Source: Stenotrophomonas sp. ZAC14D1_NAIMI4_1 (GTDB lineage: Bacteria; Pseudomonadota; Gammaproteobacteria; Xanthomonadales; Xanthomonadaceae). Taken from it: a stretch of DNA of 64,000 bases. Below the pieces are notes generated by a model. It was not told where the DNA came from. It saw only the letters and a program-made list of their open reading frames with translations, and did not search any database. The stretch is taken from assembly GCF_003086775.1 (NCBI RefSeq), contig NZ_CP026001.1:248001-312000 (forward strand), given 5' to 3'. Below are positions 1 to 8,805 of this stretch, in pieces (position 1 is the first letter of the stretch; every line of letters starts with the position of its first letter). A program made the position numbers and the translations under genes.

Positions 1-1
1 G

Positions 2-373
2 CCGCTGCTGGCCAATGCGCGCCGCGGCAGCGACAACGGCAAGGGCCGCGTGCGCGTGGCCGGCGATGCCGAACTCGCGCGCCGCCTGCAGCAGCTGGCC
101 AAGGGCTTCGACCCCGATTGGCAGCAACCCTTCGTCAGCGTGTTCGGTGACGTGCTGGGCGTGCAGGTGGCCAACACCCTGCGCAGCGCCCTGCAGCACG
201 CGCGCCAGGGCGCCATCGACCTGGCCCACAGCGCCGCCGAATTCATCACCGAAGAGTCGCGCGACGTGGTGCCACGTGCCGAACTGGATGCCTTCCACGA
301 CGACGTGGACGTGCTGCGCGACGACGTCGAGCGCCTGGGTGCACGCGTGCAGCGCCTGCGGGGTGCCGCATGA
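2..373 (+). CDS. ubiJ: Ubiquinone biosynthesis accessory factor UbiJ (3' part; gene starts before the window)
   Basis: The frame is open from the first bases, so only the C-terminal part is seen; the GTG at 50 is internal, not the start. The visible part holds the end of an SCP2-like lipid-binding domain ([20 protein letters not shown]) and then a charged, coiled-coil-like tail ([18 protein letters not shown]). In the known family UbiJ binds hydrophobic ubiquinone intermediates in the soluble Ubi complex. The call rests on this tail and on the neighbour: the stop overlaps the ubiB start as ATGA, so the two are translationally coupled. In related genomes ubiE lies just upstream, outside this window. 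Confidence 0.85.
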   Translation, partial: PLLANARRGSDNGKGRVRVAGDAELARRLQQLAKGFDPDWQQPFVSVFGDVLGVQVANTLRSALQHARQGAIDLAHSAAEFITEESRDVVPRAELDAFHDDVDVLRDDVERLGARVQRLRGAA

Positions 374-2025
374 AGGCGCTGCTGCGGGCCAACCGCATCG
401 GCCGCATCATCCTGCGCTACCGCCTCGACGATCTGCTGCAGGGCACGCCGGCCGAGCGCTGGCTGCGCCTGGCCAAGCCCTTCGTGCCGCGCGCCTCGGC
501 CGGCATCGCCTCGCAGTCGCGCGGTGCGCGCCTGCGCCTGGCGCTGCAGGACCTGGGCCCGATCTTCGTCAAGTTCGGGCAGATCCTGTCCACCCGCCGC
601 GACCTGGTGCCGCCGGACGTGGCCAACGAACTGACCCTGCTGCAGGACCGGGTCAAGCCCTTCGATGGCGACACCGCGCGCCGCATCGTTGAAGAGGCGC
701 TGGGCCTGCCGGTCAGCGAAGCGTTCGCCAGCTTCGACACCGAACCGCTGGCCTCGGCGTCGATCGCCCAGGTCCACGCCGCGACCTTGTCCGATGGCCG
801 CCAGGTGGTGGTGAAGGTGCTGCGCCCGGGCATCGAGAAGCAGATCGATGCTGACATCGCCCTGCTCAATTCGCTGGCCGCGCTGGTCGAGCGCACCCAT
901 CCGCGCGCCGACAAGATCCGCCCGCGCGAAGTGGTGGCCGAGGTCGAGAACACCCTGGCCGCCGAGCTGGACCTGCAGCGCGAAGGCGCCAATGCCAGCG
1001 TGCTGCGCCGCTTCTGGGAAAACAGCGACGACCTGTACGTGCCGGAAGTGATCTGGAGCCACACCGCCGAGCGCGCGCTGACCCTGGAGCGGGTGTGGGG
1101 CATTCCGTCCGACGACATCGCCGCGCTGGACAAGGCCGGCATCGACCGCAAGGCGCTGGCCGCCAAGGGCGTGCGGGTGTTCTACACCCAGGTGTTCCGC
1201 GACAACTTCTTCCACGCCGATGCGCACGCCGGCAACATCTGGGTCGACACCGATCCGGCGCGCCGCGACAACCCGCGCTTCATCGCGCTGGACTTCGGCA
1301 TCATGGGCCAGCTCTCGCAGGAAGATCAGTACTACCTGGCCGAGAATTTCATGGCCATCTTCAACCGCGATTACCGCCGTATCGCCGAACTGCACGTGCA
1401 GGCGCGCTGGATGCCGGACAACGTGCGCATCGACGATCTGGAAGCGGCGGTGCGTTCGGTGTGCGAACCGTACTTCACCCGCCCGCTGTCGCAGATCTCG
1501 CTGGCCGAGGTGCTGCTGAAGCTGTTCCGGGTGGCCCAGCGCTACCAGCTCACCCTGCAGCCGCAGCTGATCCTGCTGCAGAAGACCCTGCTGAACATCG
1601 AAGGCGTGGGCCGCCAGCTCGACCCGCAGATCGACATCTGGGCGGTGGCCAAGCCGGTCCTGGCCAGGATCCTGCGCGACCGCTACAGCCCGCGCCGGGT
1701 CGTGCGCGAGATCGGCAAGCGCCTGCCGGAAATCATGACCCACGCACCGGACATGCCGCGCCTGGTGCACGCCTGGCTGACCCAGCAGGTGGAAGGCCGC
1801 CACGAACTGGCGATGCGCTCGCGCGACCTGGTCACCCTCGATGCCAGCCTGCAGCGCCTGCAGAAGCGCGCGGTGGGGGCGATCACCGGCGTCGGCCTGC
1901 TGGCCATCGCCACGCTGATGTACGTGCTGCAGCCGCCCGGCTGGTACTGGGGCGACCTGCCGGTGCTGAGCCTGGGCGCCGCCGCGGTAGGGGCCTTCGC
2001 CCTGGCCCGCGCCTGGTGGCGGTAA
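370..2025 (+). CDS. ubiB: UbiB-family atypical kinase, ubiquinone biosynthesis
   Basis: 551 residues, the usual UbiB length. The family-specific KxGQ motif is at K68 ([11 protein letters not shown]), followed by the alanine-rich nucleotide loop ASASIAQVH. The catalytic-loop equivalent HADAHAGN begins near H282, and the metal-binding DFG aspartate is near D308 (ALDFGIMGQ). Two hydrophobic segments close the protein ([18 protein letters not shown] and [15 protein letters not shown]), anchoring it to the inner membrane. The family has ATPase activity thought to extract or present membrane ubiquinone precursors to the Ubi complex. The start is fixed by the 4-base ATGA overlap with ubiJ. Confidence 0.95.
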   Translation: MKALLRANRIGRIILRYRLDDLLQGTPAERWLRLAKPFVPRASAGIASQSRGARLRLALQDLGPIFVKFGQILSTRRDLVPPDVANELTLLQDRVKPFDGDTARRIVEEALGLPVSEAFASFDTEPLASASIAQVHAATLSDGRQVVVKVLRPGIEKQIDADIALLNSLAALVERTHPRADKIRPREVVAEVENTLAAELDLQREGANASVLRRFWENSDDLYVPEVIWSHTAERALTLERVWGIPSDDIAALDKAGIDRKALAAKGVRVFYTQVFRDNFFHADAHAGNIWVDTDPARRDNPRFIALDFGIMGQLSQEDQYYLAENFMAIFNRDYRRIAELHVQARWMPDNVRIDDLEAAVRSVCEPYFTRPLSQISLAEVLLKLFRVAQRYQLTLQPQLILLQKTLLNIEGVGRQLDPQIDIWAVAKPVLARILRDRYSPRRVVREIGKRLPEIMTHAPDMPRLVHAWLTQQVEGRHELAMRSRDLVTLDASLQRLQKRAVGAITGVGLLAIATLMYVLQPPGWYWGDLPVLSLGAAAVGAFALARAWWR

Positions 2026-2050
2026 GCACCGCGCTTGCCACCCGCTCTGT

Positions 2051-2079
2051 TGGGTGACGACCAACGGTCGCCACCCACC
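2051..2079. repeat. REP palindrome (SMAG-like, GACCAACGGTCG type)
   Basis: The copy reads GGGTGACGACCAACGGTCGC followed by CACCCACC, an imperfect palindrome related to the GTGCCGACC-type copies near 11.1, 35.5, 44.8 and 47.4 kb. It separates ubiB from truC. Confidence 0.7.
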
Positions 2080-2116
2080 GGATTCGCGTGCCGTGTACGC
2101 ATGGCCCCCCATCACC

Positions 2117-2122
2117 GATAAT
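2117..2122 (+). promoter_or_regulatory. -10-like GATAAT placed for a leaderless truC mRNA
   Basis: GATAAT ends six bases before the GTG at 2129. No Shine-Dalgarno sequence is visible and no convincing -35 is seen. The same spacing recurs upstream of several other genes in the window. Confidence 0.45.
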
Positions 2123-2128
2123 CCACCG

Positions 2129-2866
2129 GTGAGCACCGAACCCGACACCCTCGCCGCGGTCGAGACTGAAACCGCCCCCCTGCAGCTGCTGCACCTGGAC
2201 GAGCGCCTGGCCGTGGTCAACAAGCCGGCCGGGCTGATGGTCCACGACAGCAAGCTGGCCCGTGGCGAAGACGATTTCCTCGCCGACCGCCTGCGAGAGC
2301 AGCTGGGCCGGCCGATCTTCCTGGTGCATCGCCTGGACCGCGCCACCAGCGGCTGCCTGCTGCTGGCCTTCGACCGCGAGACCGCCAGCGTGCTGGGCAA
2401 GGCCCTGATGGGCGGCGAGGTGAGCAAGGATTACCTGGCCATCTGCCGCGGCTGGCCGGCCGAGGAGGCCTGGCAGGTCGACCACGACCTCGATGGCGGG
2501 CCGGGCAAGCCGGTGAAAAAGCCGGCGGTGACCGATTTCCAGCGCCTGGCCACCGGCGAACTGTCGGTGCCGGTGGGCGACTTCGCCAGTTCGCGCTATG
2601 CGCTGCTGCGCTGCCAGCCGCAGACCGGCCGCTTCCGGCAGATCCGCCGCCACCTCAAGCATCTTTCGCATCACCTGATCGGCGATACCAGCCACGGTGA
2701 TGGCCGCCACAACCGCAATTTCCGCATGCAGGGCGTGCACCGCATGCTGCTGCACGCCGAGCGCCTGCGTTTCCCGCACCCCGATGGCGGCACGGTGGAC
2801 GTGCGTGCGCCGGTGGATGGCGAGTTCCAGAAGGCGCTGGACCTGTTCGGCTGGCAGGTACCGTAG
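2129..2866 (+). CDS. truC: tRNA pseudouridine(65) synthase TruC-like (RluA family)
   Basis: About 245 residues. The catalytic motif HRLDRATSG contains the conserved aspartate of RluA-type synthases, preceded by the VVNKPAGLMVH strand and followed by the QTGRFRQIRRHLKHL substrate loop. The IGDTSHGDGRHNRNF segment and the short length without an S4 domain resemble TruC, which modifies U65 of tRNAs, rather than RluC or RluD. The frame is open further upstream to 2054, but that part runs through a REP palindrome (2051-2079). I therefore prefer the GTG at 2129, which lies six bases after GATAAT and would make a leaderless transcript. The TAG stop overlaps a GTAG at the edge of the next REP pair. 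Confidence 0.85.
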   Translation: MSTEPDTLAAVETETAPLQLLHLDERLAVVNKPAGLMVHDSKLARGEDDFLADRLREQLGRPIFLVHRLDRATSGCLLLAFDRETASVLGKALMGGEVSKDYLAICRGWPAEEAWQVDHDLDGGPGKPVKKPAVTDFQRLATGELSVPVGDFASSRYALLRCQPQTGRFRQIRRHLKHLSHHLIGDTSHGDGRHNRNFRMQGVHRMLLHAERLRFPHPDGGTVDVRAPVDGEFQKALDLFGWQVP

Positions 2867-2868
2867 GG

Positions 2869-2946
2869 GTAGCGCCGGGCCGTGCCCGGCGGCTTCTGCG
2901 ATGAAACGGCCGCGCTTCGCGCTCGCCGGGCATGGCCCGGCGCTAC
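2869..2946. repeat. Pair of inverted SMAG-type REPs between truC and the DUF2059 gene
   Basis: The left unit begins GTAGCGCCGGGCCGTGCCCG. The right unit is the inverse and ends CGGCGCTAC at 2946. The dimer sits between the convergent truC and DUF2059 genes and may fold into a transcript-end structure. Confidence 0.85.
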
Positions 2947-2950
2947 CGCC

Positions 2951-3478
2951 TCACTTCGCTTCGGGCTCGTTGATGATCGCCTGCATGTCCTTCTCCAGGT
3001 CGGCCATCAGCGGCTTCATCTTTTCCTGGATGGCGATCATCACGTTCTGCATCAGCAGCGGGGTCTTGTCCAGCAGGCTCTGCCCGGCCGAGCTCTCGTA
3101 GAACTCGGCCATCGCCAGCACGTCTTCCTTGCTGAAGCTCTTCTTGTAGAGATCCACGTACATCGGCCGCAGCTGCTGCCAGGACAGCGCCTTGGTCAGG
3201 GTGGCAGTGGTGCGCTGCTGCATGCGCTGCAGCTGCTCGGTCTGCTGCGGGGTGAGCTGGCGCTGCCGGGCGATCTCCTCGAACTGCTGGCGCTGCATCG
3301 CCTCCAGCTGCGGCAGCATGCCATCGAGCAGGCTCTGCGCACGCGAGGCGGCCAGCAGGCGGTTGATGTCGGCATCGGTGGGCGCTGCCGCCAGGGCCGG
3401 CGCGCTCGCCGCGGCCAGCGCCAGCAGCAGCACGGTACGGCGCAGGGCGGTGGACAGGGCGGGAATGAAGCGGGTCAT
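2951..3478 (-). CDS. DUF2059 family secreted protein
   Basis: 175 residues. The start is the ATG at 3478, because AGGAAG lies seven bases upstream; a longer open frame to 3583 has no such support. It begins with a signal peptide (ALRRTVLLLALAAASAPALAA), so the mature protein is periplasmic. The rest is helical and matches the DUF2059 pattern: MYVDLYKKSFSKEDVLAMAE followed by FYESSAGQSLLDKTPLLMQN. A glutamine-rich, coiled-coil-like stretch lies around residues 60-100. The function of this family is not established and I infer none. It converges with truC and is divergent from arfB. Confidence 0.8.
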   Translation of the reverse strand: MTRFIPALSTALRRTVLLLALAAASAPALAAAPTDADINRLLAASRAQSLLDGMLPQLEAMQRQQFEEIARQRQLTPQQTEQLQRMQQRTTATLTKALSWQQLRPMYVDLYKKSFSKEDVLAMAEFYESSAGQSLLDKTPLLMQNVMIAIQEKMKPLMADLEKDMQAIINEPEAK

Positions 3479-3600
3479 GCGAAGCTTCCTGCGGTACATG
3501 GGACAGCCAGCATACCTGCTGGACAGGCGAAGGCGGCGTGTTCGGTGCCTGATCGGCGGCATACGGCGCGCGATGGCAGCCACGGCAACCCGCCTGCCGC

Positions 3601-3606
3601 TACAAT
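3601..3606 (+). promoter_or_regulatory. -10-like TACAAT placed for a leaderless arfB mRNA
   Basis: TACAAT ends exactly six bases before the ATG at 3613, so transcription would begin at or beside the start codon. There is no room for a ribosome binding site. Confidence 0.55.
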
Positions 3607-3612
3607 GCGCGG

Positions 3613-4044
3613 ATGGGCAGTGGACCGGTCACCATCAGCGCGCAGCTTGAAATCCCCGACGGCGAGATCGTCGAGCGGTTCGTGCGCGCCAGTGGCGCCG
3701 GCGGGCAGAACGTCAACAAGGTCTCCACCGCGGTGGAACTGCGTTTCGACGTGGCCAACTCGCCCTCGTTGCCCGACCCGTTGCGCGAGCGCCTGCTGGC
3801 GCGGCGCGACCGGCGCATGACCGGCGAAGGCGTGCTGGTCATCGATGCGCAACGGTTCCGGACCCAGGATCGCAATCGCGAGGATGCGCGCGAGCGGCTG
3901 GCGGCCTTCATCCAGGCCGGGTTGAGCGTGCCCAAGCCACGCAAGGCCACCAAGCCGACCCTCGGGTCGAAACTGCGTCGTCTGGACGCCAAACGCGGGC
4001 GCGCGCAGATCAAGCGCGGGCGCTCATCACGTGACTGGGAGTGA
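3613..4044 (+). CDS. arfB: Alternative ribosome-rescue factor ArfB (YaeJ), peptidyl-tRNA hydrolase
   Basis: 143 residues with the release-factor GGQ motif in its usual context (ASGAGGQNVNKVSTAVELRF), which hydrolyses peptidyl-tRNA on stalled ribosomes. The C-terminus is a basic, lysine- and arginine-rich tail (PRKATKPTLGSKLRRLDAKR and on), which in ArfB enters the empty mRNA channel. The protein lacks the codon-recognition domains of RF1 and RF2, as expected. TACAAT six bases upstream suggests a leaderless transcript. The next gene begins within a few bases of the stop, so the two are probably co-transcribed. Confidence 0.93.
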   Translation: MGSGPVTISAQLEIPDGEIVERFVRASGAGGQNVNKVSTAVELRFDVANSPSLPDPLRERLLARRDRRMTGEGVLVIDAQRFRTQDRNREDARERLAAFIQAGLSVPKPRKATKPTLGSKLRRLDAKRGRAQIKRGRSSRDWE

Positions 4045-4048
4045 TTGC

Positions 4049-4651
4049 TTGAACAACCCGACGCCGTTGCTGCCGGCCGTTCCGCCGAGCATGCCGCAGG
4101 TCAAACCCAACGCCTTCCTGCGCTGGCTGGCGCGCTGCACGCTGCGCATGGGCGGCTGGAAGGTCACCGGTACCCTGCCTGACGTGCCCAGGCTGGTCTT
4201 CATCATCGCCCCGCATTCGTCCAACTGGGACGGCCTGTGGGGCATGGCGGCGAAGATCGCACTGGGCATGAAGGTGAAAGTGCTGGGCAAGGCCTCGCTG
4301 TTCTGGTGGCCGCTGGGCCCCCTGCTGCACAAGCTGGGCGTGATCCCGCTGGACCGCAGCGCGCCGCAGGGCACCGTCGGCCAGGCCGTGGACCTGCTGC
4401 GCAACAACGAGAAGATGTGGTTCGCCATCACCCCCGAAGGCACCCGCAAGGCCGTGAAGGACTGGAAAGCCGGTTTCCTGAAGATCGCGCGGATGGCCGA
4501 TGTGCCGGTCCTGGCGGCGTACTTCCACTACCCGGAAAAGACCATCGGCATCGGCCCGCTGTTCCAGCCGACCGGCGATGACGCCGCCGACATGGCCGCC
4601 ATCCGTGAGTTCTACCGGCCCTGGATGGGCAAGACCCGCGGCACGGTCTGA
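4049..4651 (+). CDS. Lysophospholipid acyltransferase family protein (PlsC-like)
   Basis: About 200 residues. The acyltransferase signature is present as HSSNWDGLWG (the HX4D motif, with H-S-S-N-W-D), followed by a GVIPLDRSAPQG block and the EGTR motif in FAITPEGTRKAVKDWKAGF. A hydrophobic segment near FFWWPLGPLL-like residues suggests membrane association. The family transfers acyl chains to lysophospholipids or related acceptors; the substrate cannot be told from sequence. I chose the TTG at 4049 because GGGAG lies seven bases upstream; a GTG at 4031 overlapping arfB is also possible. It lies only four bases after the arfB stop. Confidence 0.8.
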   Translation: MNNPTPLLPAVPPSMPQVKPNAFLRWLARCTLRMGGWKVTGTLPDVPRLVFIIAPHSSNWDGLWGMAAKIALGMKVKVLGKASLFWWPLGPLLHKLGVIPLDRSAPQGTVGQAVDLLRNNEKMWFAITPEGTRKAVKDWKAGFLKIARMADVPVLAAYFHYPEKTIGIGPLFQPTGDDAADMAAIREFYRPWMGKTRGTV

Positions 4652-4762
4652 GCCGGCCACGGCCGGCAACCGAGGCGCCACGTCCGGCACATGCCGGGCG
4701 AGCGCGACAGGAGTAGGGTGGAGGGCTGGTATCCCATACCGTCCGCCCAAGGAGCGTTTTAC

Positions 4763-6919
4763 ATGTCGCGTACCGTAGTCCTGGCCGCCGCCATCAGCCT
4801 GGCGCTGGCGGCCTGTTCCGGCAAGGAGTCCACCCCCGTGTCCGAAGCACAGAAAGCCCCGGCCCAGCAGCCGGCCGAAGCCTCCACCAACCCGCTGCTG
4901 AGCGCCAGCACGCTGCCGTTCCAGGCGCCGCAGTTCGACAAGATCAAGGACAGCGACTACACGCCGGCCTTCGAAGAAGGCATGCGCCAGCACCTGGCCG
5001 ATGTCCGCAAGATCGCCGACAACGCCGAGCCGGCCACCTTCGACAACACCATCGTGGCGATGGAGCGCAGCGGCGAGACCCTGAACCGCGTGTCGCGCAT
5101 CTTCTTCGGCCTGGTCCAGGCCGATGGCACCGAAGCGCGCCAGAAGATCCAGGAAGACATCGCCCCGAAGCTGGCCGCGCACCAGGACGAGATCAACCTC
5201 GACCCGAAGCTGTTCGCCCGCGTGAAGTCGCTGTACGACCAGCGTGACACGCTGGAACTGGATCCGGTGCAGAAGCGCCTGGTCGAGCATTACTACGACG
5301 GCCTGGTGCGCGCCGGCGCGCAGCTGTCCGACGCCGACAAGGCGAGCCTGCGCAAGCTCAACGTCGAAGAGACCACCCTGTCCACCCAGTTCCACACCCG
5401 CCTGGTGGCTGCAACCGCCGCTGCGGCCGTGGTCGTCGATGACAAGGCCAAGCTGGCCGGCCTGGACGAGAACGCGATCAACAACGCGGCCAACGCCGCC
5501 AAGGATCGCAAGCTGGATGGCAAGTTCGTGCTGCCGCTGCAGAACACCACCCAGCAGCCGGTGCTCGGCTCGCTCAGCGACCGCGACCAGCGCGCGGCCG
5601 TGCTGAAGGCTTCGGAAACCCGCGCCGAGCGTGGCGACAAGAACGACACGCGCGAGACCGTGCAGCGCCTGGCCCAGCTGCGCGCGCAGAAGGCCAAGCT
5701 GCTCGGCTTTGAAACCTTCGCCGATTACCAGCTGGGCGACCAGATGGCCAAGACCCCGGCCGCGGCGCTGAAGCTGCTGACCGACACCGTGCCGGCCGCC
5801 ACCGCCAAGGCCCGTGCCGAAGCCGGTGAGATCCAGAAGGTGATCGACGCCCAGAAGGGTGGCTTCCAGGTCGCCGCTTCCGATTGGGACTTCTACGCCG
5901 AGCAGGTCCGCAAGGCCAAGTACGATCTGGACGAGTCGCAGGTCAAGCCGTACTTCGAACTGGACAACGTGCTGCAGAACGGCGTCTTCTACGCCGCCAC
6001 CCAGCTGTACGGCATCACCTTCAAGCCGCGCACCGACATTCCGACCTACAACCCGGACATGAAGGTGTACGAAGTGTTCGACAAGGACGGCACCTCGCTG
6101 GCCCTGTTCTACACCGACTACTTCAAGCGTGACACCAAGTCCGGCGGCGCCTGGATGGACGTGTTCGTCGAGCAGGACGGCCTGACCGGTGCCAAGCCGG
6201 TGGTCTACAACGTCTGCAACTTCACCAAGCCGGCCGATGGCCAGCCTGCGCTGATCAGCTTCGACGACGTCACCACCATGTTCCATGAGTTCGGCCACGC
6301 CCTGCATGGCATGTTCTCGAACGTGAAGTACCCGTCGATCGCCGGTACCGCCACTTCGCGCGATTTCGTCGAGTTCCCCTCGCAGTTCAACGAGCACTGG
6401 GCGCTGGACCCGAAGGTCTTCGCCAACTACGCCAAGCACTACAAGACCGGCGAAGCGATGCCGCAGGAACTGGTCGACAAGATCCTCAAGGCACGCAGCT
6501 TCAACCAGGGCTACGCGACCACCGAGTACCTGTCGGCCGCGCTGCTTGACCTGGCCTGGCACACGCAGAAGGCCGATGCCCCGCTGCAGGACGTCGGCGC
6601 CTTCGAAGCCAGCGCGCTGAAGAAGTTCAAGGTCGACCTGCCGCAGGTGCCGCCGCGTTACCGCACCACCTACTTCGACCACATCTGGGGCGGCGGCTAC
6701 TCGGCCGGTTACTACGCCTACTTCTGGGCCGAAGTGCTGGACCATGACGCCTACCAGTGGTTCACCGAACACGGTGGCCTGACGGCGGCCAACGGCCAGG
6801 AGTTCCGCGACAAGATCCTCTCGCGCGGCAACAGCGTGGAACTGTCGACCCTGTACCGCGATTTCCGCGGCAAGGACCCGTCGGTGGAACCGCTGCTGAA
6901 GTTCCGCGGGCTGAAGTAA
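4763..6919 (+). CDS. M3-family zinc oligopeptidase, lipoprotein (peptidyl-dipeptidase Dcp-like)
   Basis: 718 residues. The start is the ATG at 4763, with AAGGAG at good spacing; the longer open frame from 4691 is not needed. It begins with a lipoprotein signal ending in the lipobox LAAC (Cys18), so the enzyme should be anchored in the outer or inner membrane facing the periplasm. The zinc-binding motif HEFGHALH starts near residue 508, and the downstream glutamate region EYLSAALLDLAWH is typical of M3 peptidases. The length fits the Dcp/oligopeptidase A group, which cut short peptides. E. coli Dcp is not a lipoprotein, so periplasmic peptide turnover is the likely role. A strong terminator follows. 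Confidence 0.9.
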   Translation: MSRTVVLAAAISLALAACSGKESTPVSEAQKAPAQQPAEASTNPLLSASTLPFQAPQFDKIKDSDYTPAFEEGMRQHLADVRKIADNAEPATFDNTIVAMERSGETLNRVSRIFFGLVQADGTEARQKIQEDIAPKLAAHQDEINLDPKLFARVKSLYDQRDTLELDPVQKRLVEHYYDGLVRAGAQLSDADKASLRKLNVEETTLSTQFHTRLVAATAAAAVVVDDKAKLAGLDENAINNAANAAKDRKLDGKFVLPLQNTTQQPVLGSLSDRDQRAAVLKASETRAERGDKNDTRETVQRLAQLRAQKAKLLGFETFADYQLGDQMAKTPAAALKLLTDTVPAATAKARAEAGEIQKVIDAQKGGFQVAASDWDFYAEQVRKAKYDLDESQVKPYFELDNVLQNGVFYAATQLYGITFKPRTDIPTYNPDMKVYEVFDKDGTSLALFYTDYFKRDTKSGGAWMDVFVEQDGLTGAKPVVYNVCNFTKPADGQPALISFDDVTTMFHEFGHALHGMFSNVKYPSIAGTATSRDFVEFPSQFNEHWALDPKVFANYAKHYKTGEAMPQELVDKILKARSFNQGYATTEYLSAALLDLAWHTQKADAPLQDVGAFEASALKKFKVDLPQVPPRYRTTYFDHIWGGGYSAGYYAYFWAEVLDHDAYQWFTEHGGLTAANGQEFRDKILSRGNSVELSTLYRDFRGKDPSVEPLLKFRGLK

Positions 6920-6930
6920 GAAACAGAAAA

Positions 6931-6955
6931 CGGCGGGGGCAACCCCGCCGTTTTT
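6931..6955 (+). terminator. Rho-independent terminator after the M3 peptidase
   Basis: CGGCGGGG pairs with CCCCGCCG across a short loop and is followed by five T residues, twelve bases after the stop codon. Confidence 0.92.
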
Positions 6956-6961
6956 CGTTGT

Positions 6962-7026
6962 GTAGAGCCGAGCCCACGCTCGGCTGATGTTTCCTGGAAG
7001 GGCAGCCGAGCATGGGCTCGGCTCTA
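6962..7026. repeat. Inverted pair of SMAG-type REPs (GTAGAGCCGAGC type)
   Basis: TAGAGCCGAGCCCACGCTCG and its inverse ending GGGCTCGGCTCTAC face each other around a short spacer. The pair lies just before the convergent end of the next gene. Confidence 0.85.
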
Positions 7027-7035
7027 CAAACAGCG

Positions 7036-7482
7036 TTACGTCCCAACATGCACGCGATTGGCCTGTTCGGCCAATCCAAGGTGATCCAGCGCGATGTCCA
7101 ACGCCAGAACGTAACTCTGCGCACCGTAGCCGGCGGCGATGCCCAGGCGTTGGCCGACACCGGCCGGCAGGCACGGTTCGGCAACCGCACCGTCGTCATG
7201 TACTTCCACGTAGGCGTTGTGCAGGTACGGCAGCAGGCGCTGCAGGCGCAGGCTGTTGGCACACGCGCCCGGGTCGAGCAGCGTCACCTCGCCGCGGCTG
7301 TGGTCGGCCACGCGCAGTGCATCCAGCAGTTCCTGTTCCGAGCCGCAGGCGCGGATGGCCACGCTGGTGCCGGCGTCGATCGCGCGGTGCACCAGTGATT
7401 TCAGCACCGGCGCCGGCAGCGGCATCGCCGTGCGGATCAGGGTGCCGGCGGCTTCCGGGCCACGAATGATGAAGATCGACAT
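7036..7482 (-). CDS. Degenerate type II 3-dehydroquinate dehydratase-like protein A
   Basis: 148 residues. The fold pattern of AroQ is visible: an N-terminal strand ending in a GP turn (FIIRGPEAAG), a middle strand with TLLDPGACANS where AroQ has INPGAYTHTS, then AYVEVHDD where AroQ has IEVHLSN, and a C-terminal GYGAQSYVLALDIALDHL that matches the AroQ end closely. The active-site loop LGxREPxxYG with the catalytic tyrosine is absent and the NPG asparagine is aspartate; the histidine of EVH is kept. It is therefore unlikely to be a normal dehydroquinase. The start has GGAGG seven bases upstream, inside the end of protein B, which lies three bases upstream on the same strand. Confidence 0.6.
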   Translation of the reverse strand: MSIFIIRGPEAAGTLIRTAMPLPAPVLKSLVHRAIDAGTSVAIRACGSEQELLDALRVADHSRGEVTLLDPGACANSLRLQRLLPYLHNAYVEVHDDGAVAEPCLPAGVGQRLGIAAGYGAQSYVLALDIALDHLGLAEQANRVHVGT

Positions 7483-7485
7483 GGC

Positions 7486-7887
7486 TCAGCCCTCCTGCGC
7501 CAGGCGGCGGCCAACGATGGCCAGCGACAACGGGTAACCGGCCTGCTGGCTGCGCTGGTCGACCACCACCGCGGCCGGACCGTGCTGCAGGCGCAGGCGC
7601 GCCTCCAGCCCCGGTTCGCTGCGCGACTGCAGTTCGATGTACTGCGCTGGCAGTCGTTCCAGCGCCGCCTGCAACGCGCCGCCCTCGGCCTGCCATTGCG
7701 CCTCGTCGGCCGCACCGACATCCAGCAGTACCCAGTCGGCCGCGCGCGCCTGCGGCTGGCACAGGCAGTGGCGCACTTCGGACAGGCTGGCGCAGTCGCT
7801 GCACAGCACGCGATGGCCGCTCAGCTCTGCCGGCAGCTGCGGGCGCGGTGCCGGCGAAGACGCGTGGCGGATCACCAGGAGGGTCAT
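7486..7887 (-). CDS. Degenerate type II 3-dehydroquinate dehydratase-like protein B
   Basis: 133 residues, the first gene of a two-gene unit with protein A. The ATG at 7887 has AAGGTG five bases upstream; a much longer open frame upstream is a shadow of the gene on the other strand. By eye it aligns with protein A: TLLVIRHASS to SIFIIRGPEA, VLLDVGAADEA to TLLDPGACANS, AQYIELQSRSE to AYVEVHDDGAV, and QQAGYPLSLAIVGRRLA to GAQSYVLALDIALDHL. Here even the EVH histidine is lost, so no dehydroquinase chemistry is expected. Possible roles are a structural partner of A or of the real AroQ, but no function can be assigned. Confidence 0.5.
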   Translation of the reverse strand: MTLLVIRHASSPAPRPQLPAELSGHRVLCSDCASLSEVRHCLCQPQARAADWVLLDVGAADEAQWQAEGGALQAALERLPAQYIELQSRSEPGLEARLRLQHGPAAVVVDQRSQQAGYPLSLAIVGRRLAQEG

Positions 7888-8058
7888 ACAACACCTTGTG
7901 GAATGCGCCCTGTGGCGCGGTGGGCACACGATGCGCGCGGTGCCCGTAAAGGAGCGATGCCCGTTGCCGGGGGCGCGCGTAAAACCTGCGTAACCCGTGC
8001 GGGAACCTCGCGGGCCTGCCTGTGGTCTGATAGCGCTACCGCCTACCCGGAACCTGCC

Positions 8059-8685
8059 ATGGACGCTGTCACCCGCCCCCCGTTTGCCGAACGCGCGCTC
8101 ACCTGGCTGAAGAAGGAAGCGCTGCCGCTGCTGGTCATGCTCGGCCTGCTTGCCGCTGCCCGCGACACCCTGGCCAACCACTACGTGGTGCCCAGCGGCT
8201 CGATGCAGCCGACCCTGCAGCCCGGCGACCGCGTGGTGGTGGACATGCGCGCCTACGGCCTGCGCCTGCCGTTCACCAGCCAGCAGCTGCTGGCCACCGG
8301 CACCCCGCAGCGCGGCGAAGTGGCGGTGTTCGATTCGCCGGCCGATGGCACCCGCCTGATCAAGCGCGTGGTGGCCGTGGCCGGTGACCACGTGCAGCTG
8401 CGCGGCGGCCACCTGGCCATCAACGGCCAGCCGCTGCAGATCGCCGACCTGCGCGACACCGAAGCCTTCGGTGAGCGCCAGGCCCAGCTTGACCTGGACA
8501 TGGGCGGTGGCCCGGACATCGGCGACATGGTGGTGCCGGACGGCAAGCTGCTGGTGCTGGGCGACCACCGCGGCAACAGCTTCGATGGCCGCTTCTTCGG
8601 CTTCGTCGACGCCGGCAAGGTCTATGGCCGTGCCGTGGCGATCTACTACCGCAGCGGCGATGGCTTCGAATGGAAGCACCTGTAA
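8059..8685 (+). CDS. lepB: Signal peptidase I (S26A), short form
   Basis: 208 residues. The nucleophile is Ser48 in VPSGSMQPTL and the general base is Lys102 in RLIKRVVAVAGD. The third conserved box GDHRGNSFDGRFFGFV corresponds to GDNRDNSxDSRYWG of LepB. One N-terminal membrane segment (LPLLVMLGLLAAARDTLA) places the catalytic domain in the periplasm, where it cleaves signal peptides. It is shorter than the main proteobacterial LepB and is not beside lepA, so it is probably an additional signal peptidase; I use the symbol only for the family. A longer open frame from 7582 overlaps the opposite-strand gene and is rejected. Confidence 0.9.
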   Translation: MDAVTRPPFAERALTWLKKEALPLLVMLGLLAAARDTLANHYVVPSGSMQPTLQPGDRVVVDMRAYGLRLPFTSQQLLATGTPQRGEVAVFDSPADGTRLIKRVVAVAGDHVQLRGGHLAINGQPLQIADLRDTEAFGERQAQLDLDMGGGPDIGDMVVPDGKLLVLGDHRGNSFDGRFFGFVDAGKVYGRAVAIYYRSGDGFEWKHL

Positions 8686-8805
8686 GCTGAATTGATACGT
8701 CCTGCATATCGATCCTGACTCATCAGGTTATGGATCGACTGGATCGAGGGGCCTACGCTGGGCCCCGTACCCCCACGCCGGCCGCCCCCACGGCCCTTCG
8801 ATCCC

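Noticed and set aside
4010..7174. Very long minus-strand open frame (1054 codons) opposite the acyltransferase and M3 peptidase genes
   Set aside because: It is a shadow frame caused by GC-rich codon use; the plus-strand genes have clear motifs, and the frame shows none.
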